A stretch of DNA of 64,000 nucleotides, from the NCBI RefSeq assembly GCF_014204515.1, contig NZ_JACHLI010000030.1, positions 34,167-98,166 on the forward strand. The letters run 5' to 3'. The stretch's first letter is position 1. Every line of letters starts with the position of its first letter. Source of the DNA: Pseudomonas nitroreducens. GTDB taxonomy: Bacteria > Pseudomonadota > Gammaproteobacteria > Pseudomonadales > Pseudomonadaceae. A program made the position numbers and the translations under genes. Below, in pieces: positions 1 to 8,727 of this stretch. The notes below the pieces were generated by a model. That model was not told the DNA's origin. It saw only the letters and a program-made list of their open reading frames with translations, and searched no databases.

Positions 1-1386
1 CAGCGGGCTCAGGGGCGCCTGCGGCACCGTCGTGCTTTCCAGCAGGGCGACGCGGCCGTCCGCTTGCTCCAGGTAGCTGCGCAGCTCTTCGTCGGTCTGC
101 AGCGCCGGCAGCAGGCTGCGGCTGTAGAACACGCCGGCGCCGGCCAGGCGCTCGCTGGGCTGGAACAGCGCGACCTGGCGGCCGGCCATCTGGTGCTGGC
201 GAATCCGCTCGGCCAGGGGCAGGAAGGACTCCTTGCGGTCGGCGCGCGGCTCGATGAGGATCGCGTAGCCCAGGTAGCTCGCCGGCACCAGCACGGCCAG
301 GGCGAGCGCCAGGCGGCGCACCCAGGGGCGCGGGTTGCCGTGTCGCTGGCTCCAGCGCTGCAGCAGCTGGTCGCCATACTCGGCGGCGATCACCGCGGCG
401 GCGGGCGCCAGGGCCATGAGGTAGACCATGCGCTTGCTGGAGGCGAAGGTGAGCAGGGCGAACTGCGCCGCCAGCCAGAGGCCGAAGAACAGCAGGTAGC
501 GATCGCGGAGCAGGCGTCTGCGCAGGCTCCAGAGCCCCAGGTAGACCAGCAGGTTCCAGGGCAGGAAGGCCTCCGGCAGGCGCGCCAGGTAGTAGTAGAA
601 GGGTTCGAAGTGCCCGGCCGCGCTGAACGAGCCGTCGAAGCGGCCGACACTGTTGGTCCAGAGGATTTCCCCCAGGGCCGCGCTGCCGCCCTCGCGGTAC
701 AGGAACAGCAGCCAGACCAGCAGCGGCACCAGGCCAAGCAGCGTCCAGCGCAACGGCTGCAGCCAGGCGCTGACCTCCAGCCGGCGCAGCACCAGACTGT
801 CGCGCAGCAGGCAGGCGAAGATCACCACGCCCGGCAGTGCCAACCCGAGCACGCCCTTGCTCAGGGTGGCGATGGCGATCCCCGCGGCGAACGCCAGCCA
901 ATCGCCGAGGCGCCCCGGTGGCTTGAGCCAGGACTGCAGGAAGGACAGCAGCGCCAGGGTCACGCCGAGGGTGAGCAGGGCGTCTTCGCCGACCTGGCGG
1001 GCATTGGCCCAGAAGCTCGCCAGGGACATCAGCAGGAACGCGGCGAGCAGCGCCACCCGCGGGGGCCGCCCGACGCGGCGGAGCGTTGCCTGGAGCAGCA
1101 GCACGCAGAGCAGCCCGGCGCAGGCCGAGGCCAACCGCACCGCCAGGGTGGTCGGGCCGAACAGGTGCATCGCGCTGACGTCCAGCCACAGGCTCAGCGG
1201 CGGTTTCTCCAGGAACGGCACGCCGTTCAGGCGCGGCGTGACCCAGTCGTGATCCAGGTACATCTGCATGGCGATGCCGGCCACCCTCGGCTCGGTGGAA
1301 CCCTGCAACTCGTGATTGCCCAGTGCGCAGAAGAACAGCAGGCCACCGAGCAGCAGCAACAGGGCGAGGTGGCGATGCGCAGTCAT
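1..1386 (-). CDS. ArnT-like membrane glycosyltransferase (GT39/GT83, PMT_2), 3' end outside window
   Basis: The minus-strand frame is open from the ATG at 1386 to the window edge, giving at least 462 residues. The N-terminus is a hydrophobic segment (MTAHRHLALLLLLGG...) followed by a first periplasmic loop containing STEPRVAGIA and later FLEKPPLSLW. This layout is typical of polyisoprenyl-phosphate-sugar dependent glycosyltransferases such as ArnT (lipid A aminoarabinose transfer). Many further hydrophobic helices follow. Such enzymes transfer a sugar from a lipid carrier on the periplasmic face of the inner membrane. The acceptor is unknown; no arn cluster is visible here, so a different sugar or acceptor is possible. 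The gene is divergent from the metallophosphoesterase at 1508. The family assignment is from motif recall. Confidence 0.8.
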   Translation of the reverse strand, partial: MTAHRHLALLLLLGGLLFFCALGNHELQGSTEPRVAGIAMQMYLDHDWVTPRLNGVPFLEKPPLSLWLDVSAMHLFGPTTLAVRLASACAGLLCVLLLQATLRRVGRPPRVALLAAFLLMSLASFWANARQVGEDALLTLGVTLALLSFLQSWLKPPGRLGDWLAFAAGIAIATLSKGVLGLALPGVVIFACLLRDSLVLRRLEVSAWLQPLRWTLLGLVPLLVWLLFLYREGGSAALGEILWTNSVGRFDGSFSAAGHFEPFYYYLARLPEAFLPWNLLVYLGLWSLRRRLLRDRYLLFFGLWLAAQFALLTFASSKRMVYLMALAPAAAVIAAEYGDQLLQRWSQRHGNPRPWVRRLALALAVLVPASYLGYAILIEPRADRKESFLPLAERIRQHQMAGRQVALFQPSERLAGAGVFYSRSLLPALQTDEELRSYLEQADGRVALLESTTVPQAPLSPL

Positions 1387-1507
1387 GGGCAGTCCGTGGA
1401 TCAGCGGTGATGGCGCCCATGTATAGGCGACATTTCGTTAACGCGAAATTAACCTTCGCGGTGATTCACTGCGGCGATGTTCGTCGGGCGCTGCCCCGGA
1501 GATCGCT

Positions 1508-2581
1508 ATGCCTACAAGCCCGTCCCGAGCCGGCGCGCCTGCCCCGCGCCGCAGCCGTCTGCGTTACCTGCTGCTGGCTTCATTCGTGCTGATGGCGGTG
1601 GTGGTCTGCCTGGCAGGCTTCATGGTGCTGGTGCCGCCGCCGCACTACACCCCCTTGCCGGTGCAGAACGCCGGCCAGGTCACCTTTCTCGCGCTGGGCG
1701 ACCAGGGCAGCGGGGACCTCGAGCAGTGGCGCGTGGCCGAAGGCATGGAGCGCGTCGCCGAGAGCGAGGGCGGGATCGACCAGGTCCTGCTGCTGGGCGA
1801 CAACTTCTACGGCAAGGCCCTGAAGGGCGTCGACGATTCCGCCTGGCAGCTGAAGTTCGAGCGCGTCTATCACGGGCGCTGGCTCAGCCACGTGCCGTTC
1901 TACGCGGTGCTGGGCAACCATGACTATCCCGACTCCGCTGCCGTCGAACTCGACTACAGCCGGCGCGGCGTGGGCTCGGGGCGCTGGCAGATGCCGCAGC
2001 CCTACTATGCGCGCGACTTCGGCCAGGCGCAGGGACGCCCGTTGCTGCGGGTGGTGTTCCTCGATACCTGCGAGGACGGCGCCGGCCTGCAGCGCCAGGC
2101 GGAGTTCCTCCAGAGTTCCTTCGCCCGTCCCGGCCCTGCGCCGCTCTGGAAGCTGGTGGTGGCGCACCACGCGATGCGCAGCAGCGGCGGCAAGCACGGC
2201 AACGACCAGCGCCTGCTGGACCAGCTGCTGCCGGCGATGCAGCGCAGCGGGGTGGACATCTACCTGTCCGGCCATGAGCACAACCAGCAGGTGATCCTGC
2301 GGCCGGGTGAGCCGGCCTGGCTGATTTCCGGCGGCGGCGGGCAGACGCTGGACGCGCCGCAACCGGCCGCTCCGCAGTCCGGTACGCGGCTTGCCGTGCA
2401 GCGTCACGGTTTCGCCCGGCTGGCCTTCACCGCCGAGCGCCTGCAACTGGCCTACTACGACGCGGACGGTGGCCAGGAGCAGCCTTTCGTCTGGCAGCGG
2501 GCCTGCCCGTGGATGGCCGAGGGCTGCCTGCAAGCGGGAGAATCGCCGCAGCTGGCGACGAACAGGGCAACTGGCCAGTAG
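1508..2581 (+). CDS. Membrane-anchored metallophosphoesterase (purple acid phosphatase-like)
   Basis: The protein has 357 residues. A basic N-terminus precedes one transmembrane helix at about residues 19-42, so the catalytic part should lie in the periplasm. Calcineurin-type metal-binding motifs occur in order: GDQG (64-67), LLGDNFY (near 95-102), GNHD (near 138), an AHH motif and GHEHN (near 256). It should hydrolyse phosphomonoesters or diesters with a dinuclear metal centre; the substrate is unknown. Only about 75 nt separate it from the downstream cyclic-di-GMP gene, so co-transcription is possible. It is divergent from the glycosyltransferase, with 121 nt between the two starts. Confidence 0.85.
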   Translation: MPTSPSRAGAPAPRRSRLRYLLLASFVLMAVVVCLAGFMVLVPPPHYTPLPVQNAGQVTFLALGDQGSGDLEQWRVAEGMERVAESEGGIDQVLLLGDNFYGKALKGVDDSAWQLKFERVYHGRWLSHVPFYAVLGNHDYPDSAAVELDYSRRGVGSGRWQMPQPYYARDFGQAQGRPLLRVVFLDTCEDGAGLQRQAEFLQSSFARPGPAPLWKLVVAHHAMRSSGGKHGNDQRLLDQLLPAMQRSGVDIYLSGHEHNQQVILRPGEPAWLISGGGGQTLDAPQPAAPQSGTRLAVQRHGFARLAFTAERLQLAYYDADGGQEQPFVWQRACPWMAEGCLQAGESPQLATNRATGQ

Positions 2582-2656
2582 TTGCGGGGGCGGGGATTTG
2601 GCTAAAATCCCGGACTTTTGCGCGCACGGATCGCGCGCACCTGTCAGAGAGCCCCC

Positions 2657-4720
2657 ATGCTTATCGGTAGCTACGATCCCGCCCTGGTCCTGATTTCCCT
2701 GTGCGTCGCCATGCTGGCGTCCTATACCGCACTGGACCTGGCCGGGCGCATCGCCACCACCCGTGGCTGGCCGGTGCTGCTGTGGGTCGGCGGCGGCGGG
2801 GTGGCCATGGGCATCGGCGTCTGGTCGATGCATTTCATCGGCATGCTCGCCTTCAGCCTGCCGATCCCGCTGGGCTACGACCTGACCCTGACCCTGCTGT
2901 CCCTGGCCATCGCCGTGCTCAGCTCGGGCTTCGCCCTGGCGCTGGCCAGCCAGGATCGCCTGCCGCTCTGGCAACTGCTGTGCGGCGCGCTGGCCATGGC
3001 CAGCGGCATCAGCTGCATGCACTACCTGGGCATGTACGCGATGCTGATGGACCCAGGCATCGACTACGACCCGACGCTGGTCGGCCTGTCCCTGCTGATT
3101 GCCGTGGCGGCATCGGGCGCCGCACTGTGGATCGCCCATACGCTGCGGCGCAACACACCCTACGTACGCCTGGCCCGCGCCGGCGCGGCACTGGTGATGG
3201 GCGTGGCCATCGTCGGCATGCACTACACCGGCATGGCCGCCGCGCGCTTCCCCGAGGGCAGCTTCTGCGGCGCGTCCCCCAGCGGCCTGGACAGCGATTG
3301 GCTGGCACTGCTGATCATCGTCGTGACCCTGGCGGTGATCGGCATCGCGCTGCTCACCTCGGTGCTGGATGCCCGCCTGGAGTCGCGCACCGCGCAGCTC
3401 ACCTCGTCGCTGGCCCAGGCCAACCAGGAACTGACCCAGCTGGCCCTGCACGACAACCTGACGCGCCTGCCCAACCGCATCCTGCTGGAAGACCGCATCG
3501 AACAGCTGATCGGCAAGGTGCAGCGCAACGGCGGGCACTTCGCGCTGATGTTCCTCGACCTCGACGGCTTCAAACCGGTCAATGACGCCTTCGGCCACCA
3601 CGTCGGCGACCAGTTGCTCAAGGCCGTGGCGCAGCGCCTGCGCGACAGCCTGCGCAGCGAGGACACCGTGGCGCGCATCGGCGGCGACGAGTTCGTGGTC
3701 CTCGCCGAACTGGCCGAAGCCGAGGACGCGGTGACCGTCGCCGGCCAGCAGATCAGCCTGCTGGCCCAGCCGTTCCAGGTGGCCGGGCAGGAGCTGCGCA
3801 TCGCCGCCAGCATCGGCATCGTGGTCTACCCCGGCGACGGCGCCAGCCAGCACGAGCTGCTGCGCAACGCCGACGCGGCGATGTACCACGCCAAGGGCAA
3901 CGGCAAGAACGGCTACAGCTTCTTCGAGCAATCGATGAACACCAACGCGCGCAACCACCTGCAGCTGCTGCACGACCTGCGCGCCGCGCTGGACCGCCGC
4001 GAGTTCGTCCTGCACTACCAGCCCAAGTTCTCCGCCAGCGGCGAGCCGATCGGCGCCGAGGCCCTGCTGCGCTGGCAGCATCCGCAGCGCGGCCTGCTGA
4101 TGCCGGATACCTTCATCGCCCTGGCCGAGCGCACCGGGCTGATCATTCCCATCGGCGACTGGGTGCTGGACGAGGCCTGCCGGCAGATGCGCCTGTGGTA
4201 CCTGCAGGGCCGCGAAAGCTGGCGGGTGGCGGTGAACCTGTCGGCGCTGCAGTTCTGCCATGTCGCGCTGGTACAGTCAGTGGCCGACGCACTGCAGCGC
4301 CACCAACTGCCGGCGCGCTGCCTGACCCTGGAGATCACCGAAACCACCGCCATGCGCGACGCCGATTCCAGCCTGGAGATCCTCGGCCGGCTGTCGGACA
4401 TGGGCGTGGACCTGTCCATTGACGACTTCGGTACCGGCTACTCCAGCCTGCTGTATCTCAAGCGCCTGCCGGCCAACGAGCTGAAGATCGACCGCGGCTT
4501 CGTCCGCGACCTGGAGCAGGACAGCGACGACGCCGCCATCGTCTCGGCCATCGTCGCGCTGGGCCAGGCGCTGGACCTGCGGATCGTCGCCGAAGGGGTG
4601 GAAACTTCCGGCCAGCAGAACTTCCTCACCCGCCTGGGCTGCGATTCCCTGCAGGGCTTCCTGCTCGGCAAGCCGGTGCCGGCCGAACAGTTCCTCGACT
4701 GTCTCAGCGTTCCGGCCTGA
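2657..4720 (+). CDS. MHYT-GGDEF-EAL bifunctional cyclic-di-GMP signalling protein
   Basis: The protein has 687 residues. The N-terminal half is an integral-membrane MHYT sensor with seven predicted helices and the repeated motifs WSMHFIGM, CMHYLGMYAM and GMHYTGMAA. These resemble the proposed metal/gas-binding MHYT signature. A GGDEF domain follows, with an intact GGDEF motif near residue 342 and an RxxD (RSED) inhibitory site five residues before it. The C-terminal EAL domain keeps EALLR (near 468), NLSAL, EITET, DDFGTGYSS, KIDRGFV and AEGVE. Both synthesis and hydrolysis of cyclic-di-GMP therefore look possible. I chose the ATG at 2657 because the hydrophobic MHYT domain starts there; a 13-codon upstream extension is possible but lacks support. 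Confidence 0.93.
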   Translation: MLIGSYDPALVLISLCVAMLASYTALDLAGRIATTRGWPVLLWVGGGGVAMGIGVWSMHFIGMLAFSLPIPLGYDLTLTLLSLAIAVLSSGFALALASQDRLPLWQLLCGALAMASGISCMHYLGMYAMLMDPGIDYDPTLVGLSLLIAVAASGAALWIAHTLRRNTPYVRLARAGAALVMGVAIVGMHYTGMAAARFPEGSFCGASPSGLDSDWLALLIIVVTLAVIGIALLTSVLDARLESRTAQLTSSLAQANQELTQLALHDNLTRLPNRILLEDRIEQLIGKVQRNGGHFALMFLDLDGFKPVNDAFGHHVGDQLLKAVAQRLRDSLRSEDTVARIGGDEFVVLAELAEAEDAVTVAGQQISLLAQPFQVAGQELRIAASIGIVVYPGDGASQHELLRNADAAMYHAKGNGKNGYSFFEQSMNTNARNHLQLLHDLRAALDRREFVLHYQPKFSASGEPIGAEALLRWQHPQRGLLMPDTFIALAERTGLIIPIGDWVLDEACRQMRLWYLQGRESWRVAVNLSALQFCHVALVQSVADALQRHQLPARCLTLEITETTAMRDADSSLEILGRLSDMGVDLSIDDFGTGYSSLLYLKRLPANELKIDRGFVRDLEQDSDDAAIVSAIVALGQALDLRIVAEGVETSGQQNFLTRLGCDSLQGFLLGKPVPAEQFLDCLSVPA

Positions 4721-4729
4721 GCCCCGGCA

Positions 4730-5590
4730 TCAGGGCGCGATGGTCGCGAGCTGGGTGCACAGTTCGCGCAGCTGCTCGCACAGGCTGCGCCCGGCGCTGC
4801 CCAGCTCCGGGCGCGCGTAGAGCGCCAGTTCCAGCCCCTCGATCGGCGCGAAGCCTTCCTCGGCACTCAGCACGCGGTGGCCTTCGTGACAGCCGCGCAG
4901 CGGCAGCAGGCTGACGCCCATGCCGGCCGCCACCGCTGCCGACAGGCTGGCCAGGCTGGCGCTGCTGTAGCTGATGCGCCAGCGCCGGCCGCTGGCTTCC
5001 AGTGCGTGGATCATCTCCTGGCGATACAGCGCGCCCAGCGGGAACACCACCAGCGGCAGCGGATCGCGGGCGGCGGCGGGGGTGGCGGCGCTGTCCTGCC
5101 AGGCCAGGGGTTCGGGCCAGTGCGCCAGGCAGTCGCTGTCGGCGCCCCATTGCTTGACCAGTGCCAGGTCCAGCTCGCCGCTGCGGTACTGGCGCAGCAG
5201 TTCCTGGCTCAGGCCGCTGGAAACCTCCAGGCGCAGGCGCGGGCGCTGGGCACTGAAGGCGGCCAGTAGCGGCATCATCCGTTCCCCGGCGAAGTCTTCG
5301 GGCATGCCCAGGCGCAGTACGCCCTCGCTGTGCTCGCTGCTCAGCGCCTCGCGCGCCTCCGAGCCCAGTTCGAGGATGCGCCGCGCATAGCCCAGCAGCC
5401 GCTCGCCCTGTTCGGTGGGCAGCACCTGGCGCTGGCTGCGGTCCAGCAGGCGGCAGTCCAGGCTCTGCTCCAGCCGCAGGATCTGCTGGCTGACGGTGGA
5501 CTGGGTGAGGTGCAGCAATTCGGCGGCGCGGGTGAAGTTGCCGGCATCCACCACCATCACGAAGCTGCGCAGCAGGTTGGGATCAAGCAT
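4730..5590 (-). CDS. LysR-family transcriptional regulator
   Basis: The protein has 286 residues. The N-terminal helix-turn-helix is clear: LLRSFVMVVDAGNFTRAAE, then STVSQQILRLEQSL, followed by the linker helix and a periplasmic-binding-like effector domain. The ATG at 5590 has a GGAAA ribosome site about 6 nt upstream; a GTG four codons earlier is less likely. It is divergent from the ankyrin/deaminase/MFS operon starting at 5715, so it is the probable local regulator. A T-N11-A palindrome lies in the shared intergenic space. The inducer is unknown. Gene order oprN / LysR / ankyrin / deaminase / MFS also appears, from memory, near oprN in P. aeruginosa. Confidence 0.9.
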   Translation of the reverse strand: MLDPNLLRSFVMVVDAGNFTRAAELLHLTQSTVSQQILRLEQSLDCRLLDRSQRQVLPTEQGERLLGYARRILELGSEAREALSSEHSEGVLRLGMPEDFAGERMMPLLAAFSAQRPRLRLEVSSGLSQELLRQYRSGELDLALVKQWGADSDCLAHWPEPLAWQDSAATPAAARDPLPLVVFPLGALYRQEMIHALEASGRRWRISYSSASLASLSAAVAAGMGVSLLPLRGCHEGHRVLSAEEGFAPIEGLELALYARPELGSAGRSLCEQLRELCTQLATIAP

Positions 5591-5610
5591 TCTGGTTTCC
5601 ACTGAAAGTC

Positions 5611-5640
5611 ATGTTTCTATTTAATTTCAGCATAGAACAT
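5611..5640. promoter_or_regulatory. Candidate LysR operator between the LysR gene and the ankyrin operon
   Basis: An imperfect inverted repeat (ATGTTTCTAT ... CATAGAACAT) contains a CTAT-N11-ATAG core, the T-N11-A arrangement typical of LysR-type binding sites. It lies 21 nt upstream of the LysR start and about 75 nt upstream of the divergent ankyrin gene. Binding by the adjacent LysR protein is inferred. Confidence 0.5.
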
Positions 5641-5714
5641 CCCTTCGTCATACTGCGCCTGCTCATTTGAACGAGCCTGAGTCGAGGCACGACAGCCATC
5701 ACGGGGGAGCGCCA

Positions 5715-6368
5715 ATGGACATGCCGACTGTTGAGACGGGGATGACTATCCAGACCGAGGACGTGCACAGCCGTGCCGCCGCGGACGCACTGCTGGGCGC
5801 CGCCAGCGAAGGCCGCAGCGCCGAGGTCGCGAGCCTGCTCAAACGCGGCGTGCCGGTGGACGTGACCGACGGACAGGGCAACACGCCGCTGCTGCTGGCC
5901 ACCGCCCAGGACCACGTTGAGGTGGCGCGGCTGCTGGTCGCTGCCGGCGCCGACGTCAACCGGCAGAACCGCCTCCATGACAGCGCCTACCTGCTGGCCG
6001 GCGCGGCGGGCCGCCTGGAGATCCTCCAGCTGACCCTGGCCCACGGCGCCGACCTGCGCAGCACCAACCGCTATGGCGGCACGGCGCTGATCCCTGCCTG
6101 CGAGCGCGGCCACGTGGACGTGGTGGGAACCCTGCTCAAGGCTGGCGTCGATCCCGACCACGTCAACAAGCTGGGCTGGACCGGGCTGCTCGAAGCCATC
6201 CTGCTCAGCGACGGCGGCCCGCGCCACCAGGCCATCGTCCAGCAACTCATAGAAGCCGGGGCGAACCTCAACCTGGCCGACAACGACGGCGTCACGCCGC
6301 TGCAACACGCCCTCCAGCGCCACCAGACCCGCATCGCCAGGATGCTGGAAGCCGCCGGCGCGCATTGA
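5715..6368 (+). CDS. Ankyrin-repeat protein
   Basis: The protein has 217 residues and consists mostly of ankyrin repeats: GNTPLLLATAQDHVEVARLLVAAGADVN, a second repeat around the GAAGRLEILQLTLAHGADL segment, GGTALIPACERGHVDVVGTLL, and a last one ending in LEAAGAH. There is no signal peptide or membrane segment, so it is probably cytoplasmic and acts through protein-protein contact. The ATG at 5715 has a GGGGAG ribosome site and is preferred over an upstream TTG at 5667. It is the first gene of a three-gene operon; the deaminase starts 25 nt after its stop. Its partner is unknown; the deaminase or the transporter are the obvious candidates. Confidence 0.85.
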   Translation: MDMPTVETGMTIQTEDVHSRAAADALLGAASEGRSAEVASLLKRGVPVDVTDGQGNTPLLLATAQDHVEVARLLVAAGADVNRQNRLHDSAYLLAGAAGRLEILQLTLAHGADLRSTNRYGGTALIPACERGHVDVVGTLLKAGVDPDHVNKLGWTGLLEAILLSDGGPRHQAIVQQLIEAGANLNLADNDGVTPLQHALQRHQTRIARMLEAAGAH

Positions 6369-6393
6369 TCCGATCGATTCGCTGGAAACTGCC

Positions 6394-6849
6394 ATGTCAC
6401 ACGAAGTCTTCATGCGCGAGGCCCTGCAACTGGCCCGCGACAATATCCAGGCCGGCGGCCGCCCGTTCGGCGCCGTGCTGGTCAAGGACGGCCGGGTGAT
6501 CGCCCGCGCCGCCAATTCCATCCACCTGGACCTGGACCCCACCGCCCACGCCGAACTGCTGGCGATCCGCCGCGCCTCGGCGGTACTGGGCCTGTCGCGC
6601 CTGGACGGCTGCGTGATCTATGCCAGCGGCCATCCGTGCCCGATGTGCCTGGCGGCCATGCACCTGTGCGGCGTCGAGGGCGCGTATTTCGCCTATTCCA
6701 ACGACGACGGCGAGCCGTTCGGGCTGTCCACGGCGGCCGTCTACCAGCAGATGACCCAGCCGCCGCAGTGGCAGACCGTGCCGCTGCGCGCGTTGCGCCC
6801 GAACGGCGAGGAAGGGCTCTACGCCAGTTGGCAGGAGCAGCGCTCGTGA
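6394..6849 (+). CDS. Nucleoside/nucleobase deaminase (CDA superfamily)
   Basis: The protein has 151 residues, the usual size for a cytidine/deoxycytidylate-like deaminase of the guanine-deaminase/TadA branch. The zinc-binding and catalytic motifs are intact: HAE near residue 52 and PCPMC near 80. The substrate cannot be told from sequence; purine bases, cytosine-like compounds or modified heterocycles are all possible. Its last codons overlap the start of the MFS gene (GTGA overlap at 6846-6849), implying translational coupling. A deaminase linked to a CynX-type transporter suggests import and hydrolytic deamination of a small nitrogen compound, which is inference. Confidence 0.88.
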   Translation: MSHEVFMREALQLARDNIQAGGRPFGAVLVKDGRVIARAANSIHLDLDPTAHAELLAIRRASAVLGLSRLDGCVIYASGHPCPMCLAAMHLCGVEGAYFAYSNDDGEPFGLSTAAVYQQMTQPPQWQTVPLRALRPNGEEGLYASWQEQRS

Positions 6850-8063
6850 GCCGTGGCATGACCCTGCCAGCCGAGGGCGAAGCAGCGGGGCAGAGCCACG
6901 CTGGCTGGATCGGCCTGCTGGTGATAGTCGCGCTGGGCATCAACCTGCGGCCGATCCTCACCTCCATCGGCCCGCTGCTCACGGACATCCGCGACGCCAC
7001 CGGCCTGGGTTTCCAGGGCCTGTCGATGCTGACCGTGTTGCCGGTGCTGTGCATGGGCCTGTTCGCCCTGGGACTGCCGTGGGTCGGTCCGCGCCTGGGC
7101 GAGAGCCGCGGCATGGTGGTCGGCCTGCTGGCCATCGGCGCGGCGTGCTTCTGGCGCCTGCTGCTGGACAGCGGTGTCGCCCTGATCGCCAGCGCGGTGC
7201 TGGCCGGTTGCGGCGTGGCGGTGATTCAGGCGTTCGTGCCCGGAGTGATCAAGCGCTGGTTTCCGCACAAGGTGCCGTCCGCGATGGGGCTGTACTCGGC
7301 TTCGCTGATGGCTGGCGGTGGCAGTGCGGCGGTGCTGGCGCCGGTGGTTTCAGAACACTTCCAGCGCTGGCAGGACGGTCTCGGCGCGTGGCTGCTGCTG
7401 GCCATCGTCGGTCTGCTGCTGTGGTCCGTCGCCCGCCCGCGGGAAACGCCGGTGGCCGCGCCGCCACGGCAGAAGGCCCAGCACTATTTCGGCAGTCGCC
7501 GCGCGTGGCTGCTGGCGTTGTACTTCGGCCTGATCAATGGCGGCTACACCAGCATGGTGGCCTGGCTGCCGGTGTATTACCGCCAGCTGGGCTGGACCGC
7601 CCAGGCCAGCGGCCAGCTGATCGGCCTGATGACCATCTTCCAGGTGATCGCCGCGCTGACCATCCCGCTGCTGATCCGTCGTTCGCTGGATCGCCGTGGC
7701 TGGCTGTGCCTGTGCCTGCTGATCCAGCTCGCCGGCTTCGTCGGCCTGATCTGCGCACCGCTGCACCTGCCGGGCCTCTGGGTGGCGCTGATCGGCTACG
7801 GCCTGGGCGCCTGCTTCGCCCTGAGCCTGACCCTGACCCTCGACCACCTGGCCGACGCTGGCGCCGCCGGGCGCCTGGCGGCCTTCGTGCAGGGCATCGG
7901 CTTCATCGTCACCGGCATCGTGCCCTATGTCACCGGCTGGCTGCGCGACAGCACCGGCAGCTTCCAGGCGTCCTGGGTGCTGCTGGCGGTGTCGGTGGTG
8001 CTGATGCTGGGGGTGACGCTGCGCTTTGCGCCGAAGGGCTATGCGCGGGCAATGGCGCGCTAG
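6846..8063 (+). CDS. MFS transporter of the CynX/NimT type
   Basis: About 405 residues with roughly twelve hydrophobic segments. The early LGINLRPILTSIGPLL stretch resembles the CynX/YeaN/NimT (cyanate, 2-nitroimidazole) transporter group of the major facilitator superfamily. The start is taken as the GTG at 6846, overlapping the deaminase stop; an ATG at 6858 is the alternative. An open frame runs further upstream to 6636, but it overlaps the deaminase and is not used. The protein is likely an inner-membrane importer or exporter for the substrate or product of the deaminase. Repeat DNA follows immediately after the stop. Confidence 0.88.
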   Translation: MSRGMTLPAEGEAAGQSHAGWIGLLVIVALGINLRPILTSIGPLLTDIRDATGLGFQGLSMLTVLPVLCMGLFALGLPWVGPRLGESRGMVVGLLAIGAACFWRLLLDSGVALIASAVLAGCGVAVIQAFVPGVIKRWFPHKVPSAMGLYSASLMAGGGSAAVLAPVVSEHFQRWQDGLGAWLLLAIVGLLLWSVARPRETPVAAPPRQKAQHYFGSRRAWLLALYFGLINGGYTSMVAWLPVYYRQLGWTAQASGQLIGLMTIFQVIAALTIPLLIRRSLDRRGWLCLCLLIQLAGFVGLICAPLHLPGLWVALIGYGLGACFALSLTLTLDHLADAGAAGRLAAFVQGIGFIVTGIVPYVTGWLRDSTGSFQASWVLLAVSVVLMLGVTLRFAPKGYARAMAR

Positions 8064-8087
8064 GCGGGATTCGCGGCTGTCGGAAAT

Positions 8088-8419
8088 TGATCGCGGACGG
8101 AGTCCGCTCCTACGCAGATGTCGGATCTGCGTAGGGCGGATAACGCCTGTGGCGTTATCCGCCGCTTTGGTGGCTAACCCGTTTCGGGTTATCCGCCCGA
8201 CACAATCCGCTGAGCCTGAATGGCTGGAAGACAGCTACCCCTGCGGCTGGCTCCGGCGTGCGTAGGAGCAACTGTCTTCACTTGCTGCTAGCTCCTGCTT
8301 TTTGTAGGGCGCATAACCCGGAACGGGTTATCCGCCGCAATGGCGGATAACGCCGTAGGCGTTATGCGCCCTACGGTAGCAATCGACCTTTGGGTACAAG
8401 CGGACTCCGTCCGCGATTG
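8088..8419. repeat. Cluster of REP-like palindromic intergenic repeats
   Basis: This gap between the MFS gene and the small membrane protein is filled by palindromic repeats. At 8090-8113 and 8398-8419 are two inverted copies of the GGAGCGGACTCCGTCCGCGAT family. At 8131-8200 and 8304-8374 are two copies of a longer element beginning GTAGGGCG(C/G)ATAAC and ending GCGCCCTAC or similar, each made of two stem-loops. The same families recur in most other gaps of this window. No coding function is visible. Confidence 0.85.
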
Positions 8420-8439
8420 CTCTCAGGCTGGCGCCGAGG

Positions 8440-8640
8440 CTAGACCGAGGTGGCGACATAGATGCGGTAAGTGATGATCGACAGCATGCTCAGCACGCCG
8501 ATCCACATCAGCACCACGCCCGTACCGCGTTCGCGGATGGTGAAGCCGATGCCCAGCATGAACATCCCGAAGACGAGGATGCCGAGGGTGATGAACAGGG
8601 AGGTAGGGTCCAGGGGGATGAAGTGGGCGGTAGCATCCAT
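8440..8640 (-). CDS. Small two-helix membrane protein, function unknown
   Basis: The protein has 66 residues. Two hydrophobic helices (about residues 15-33 and 42-60) are joined by a short charged loop, RERGTG, giving a simple hairpin in the inner membrane. The frame is well bounded and flanked by untranslated DNA; upstream of the ATG is a purine-rich AAGGATTTGCC stretch that can serve as a ribosome site. I recognise no named family. Small conserved membrane proteins of this type are common in Pseudomonas genomes. Confidence 0.7.
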   Translation of the reverse strand: MDATAHFIPLDPTSLFITLGILVFGMFMLGIGFTIRERGTGVVLMWIGVLSMLSIITYRIYVATSV

Positions 8641-8727
8641 GGCAAATCCTTGTCTGAAGTATCCGATAGCAAAATTCTAGGCCAGAGCCGACCCCAACTC
8701 TTTTGATCCCTGGCAAGCCGGCACCGA

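Noticed and set aside
1580..4261. Minus-strand open frame of 893 codons
   Set aside because: It is antisense to the metallophosphoesterase and MHYT-GGDEF-EAL genes, which have clear domains. The predicted product is rich in Gln, His, Arg and Ala without any domain, as expected from GC-rich codon bias.
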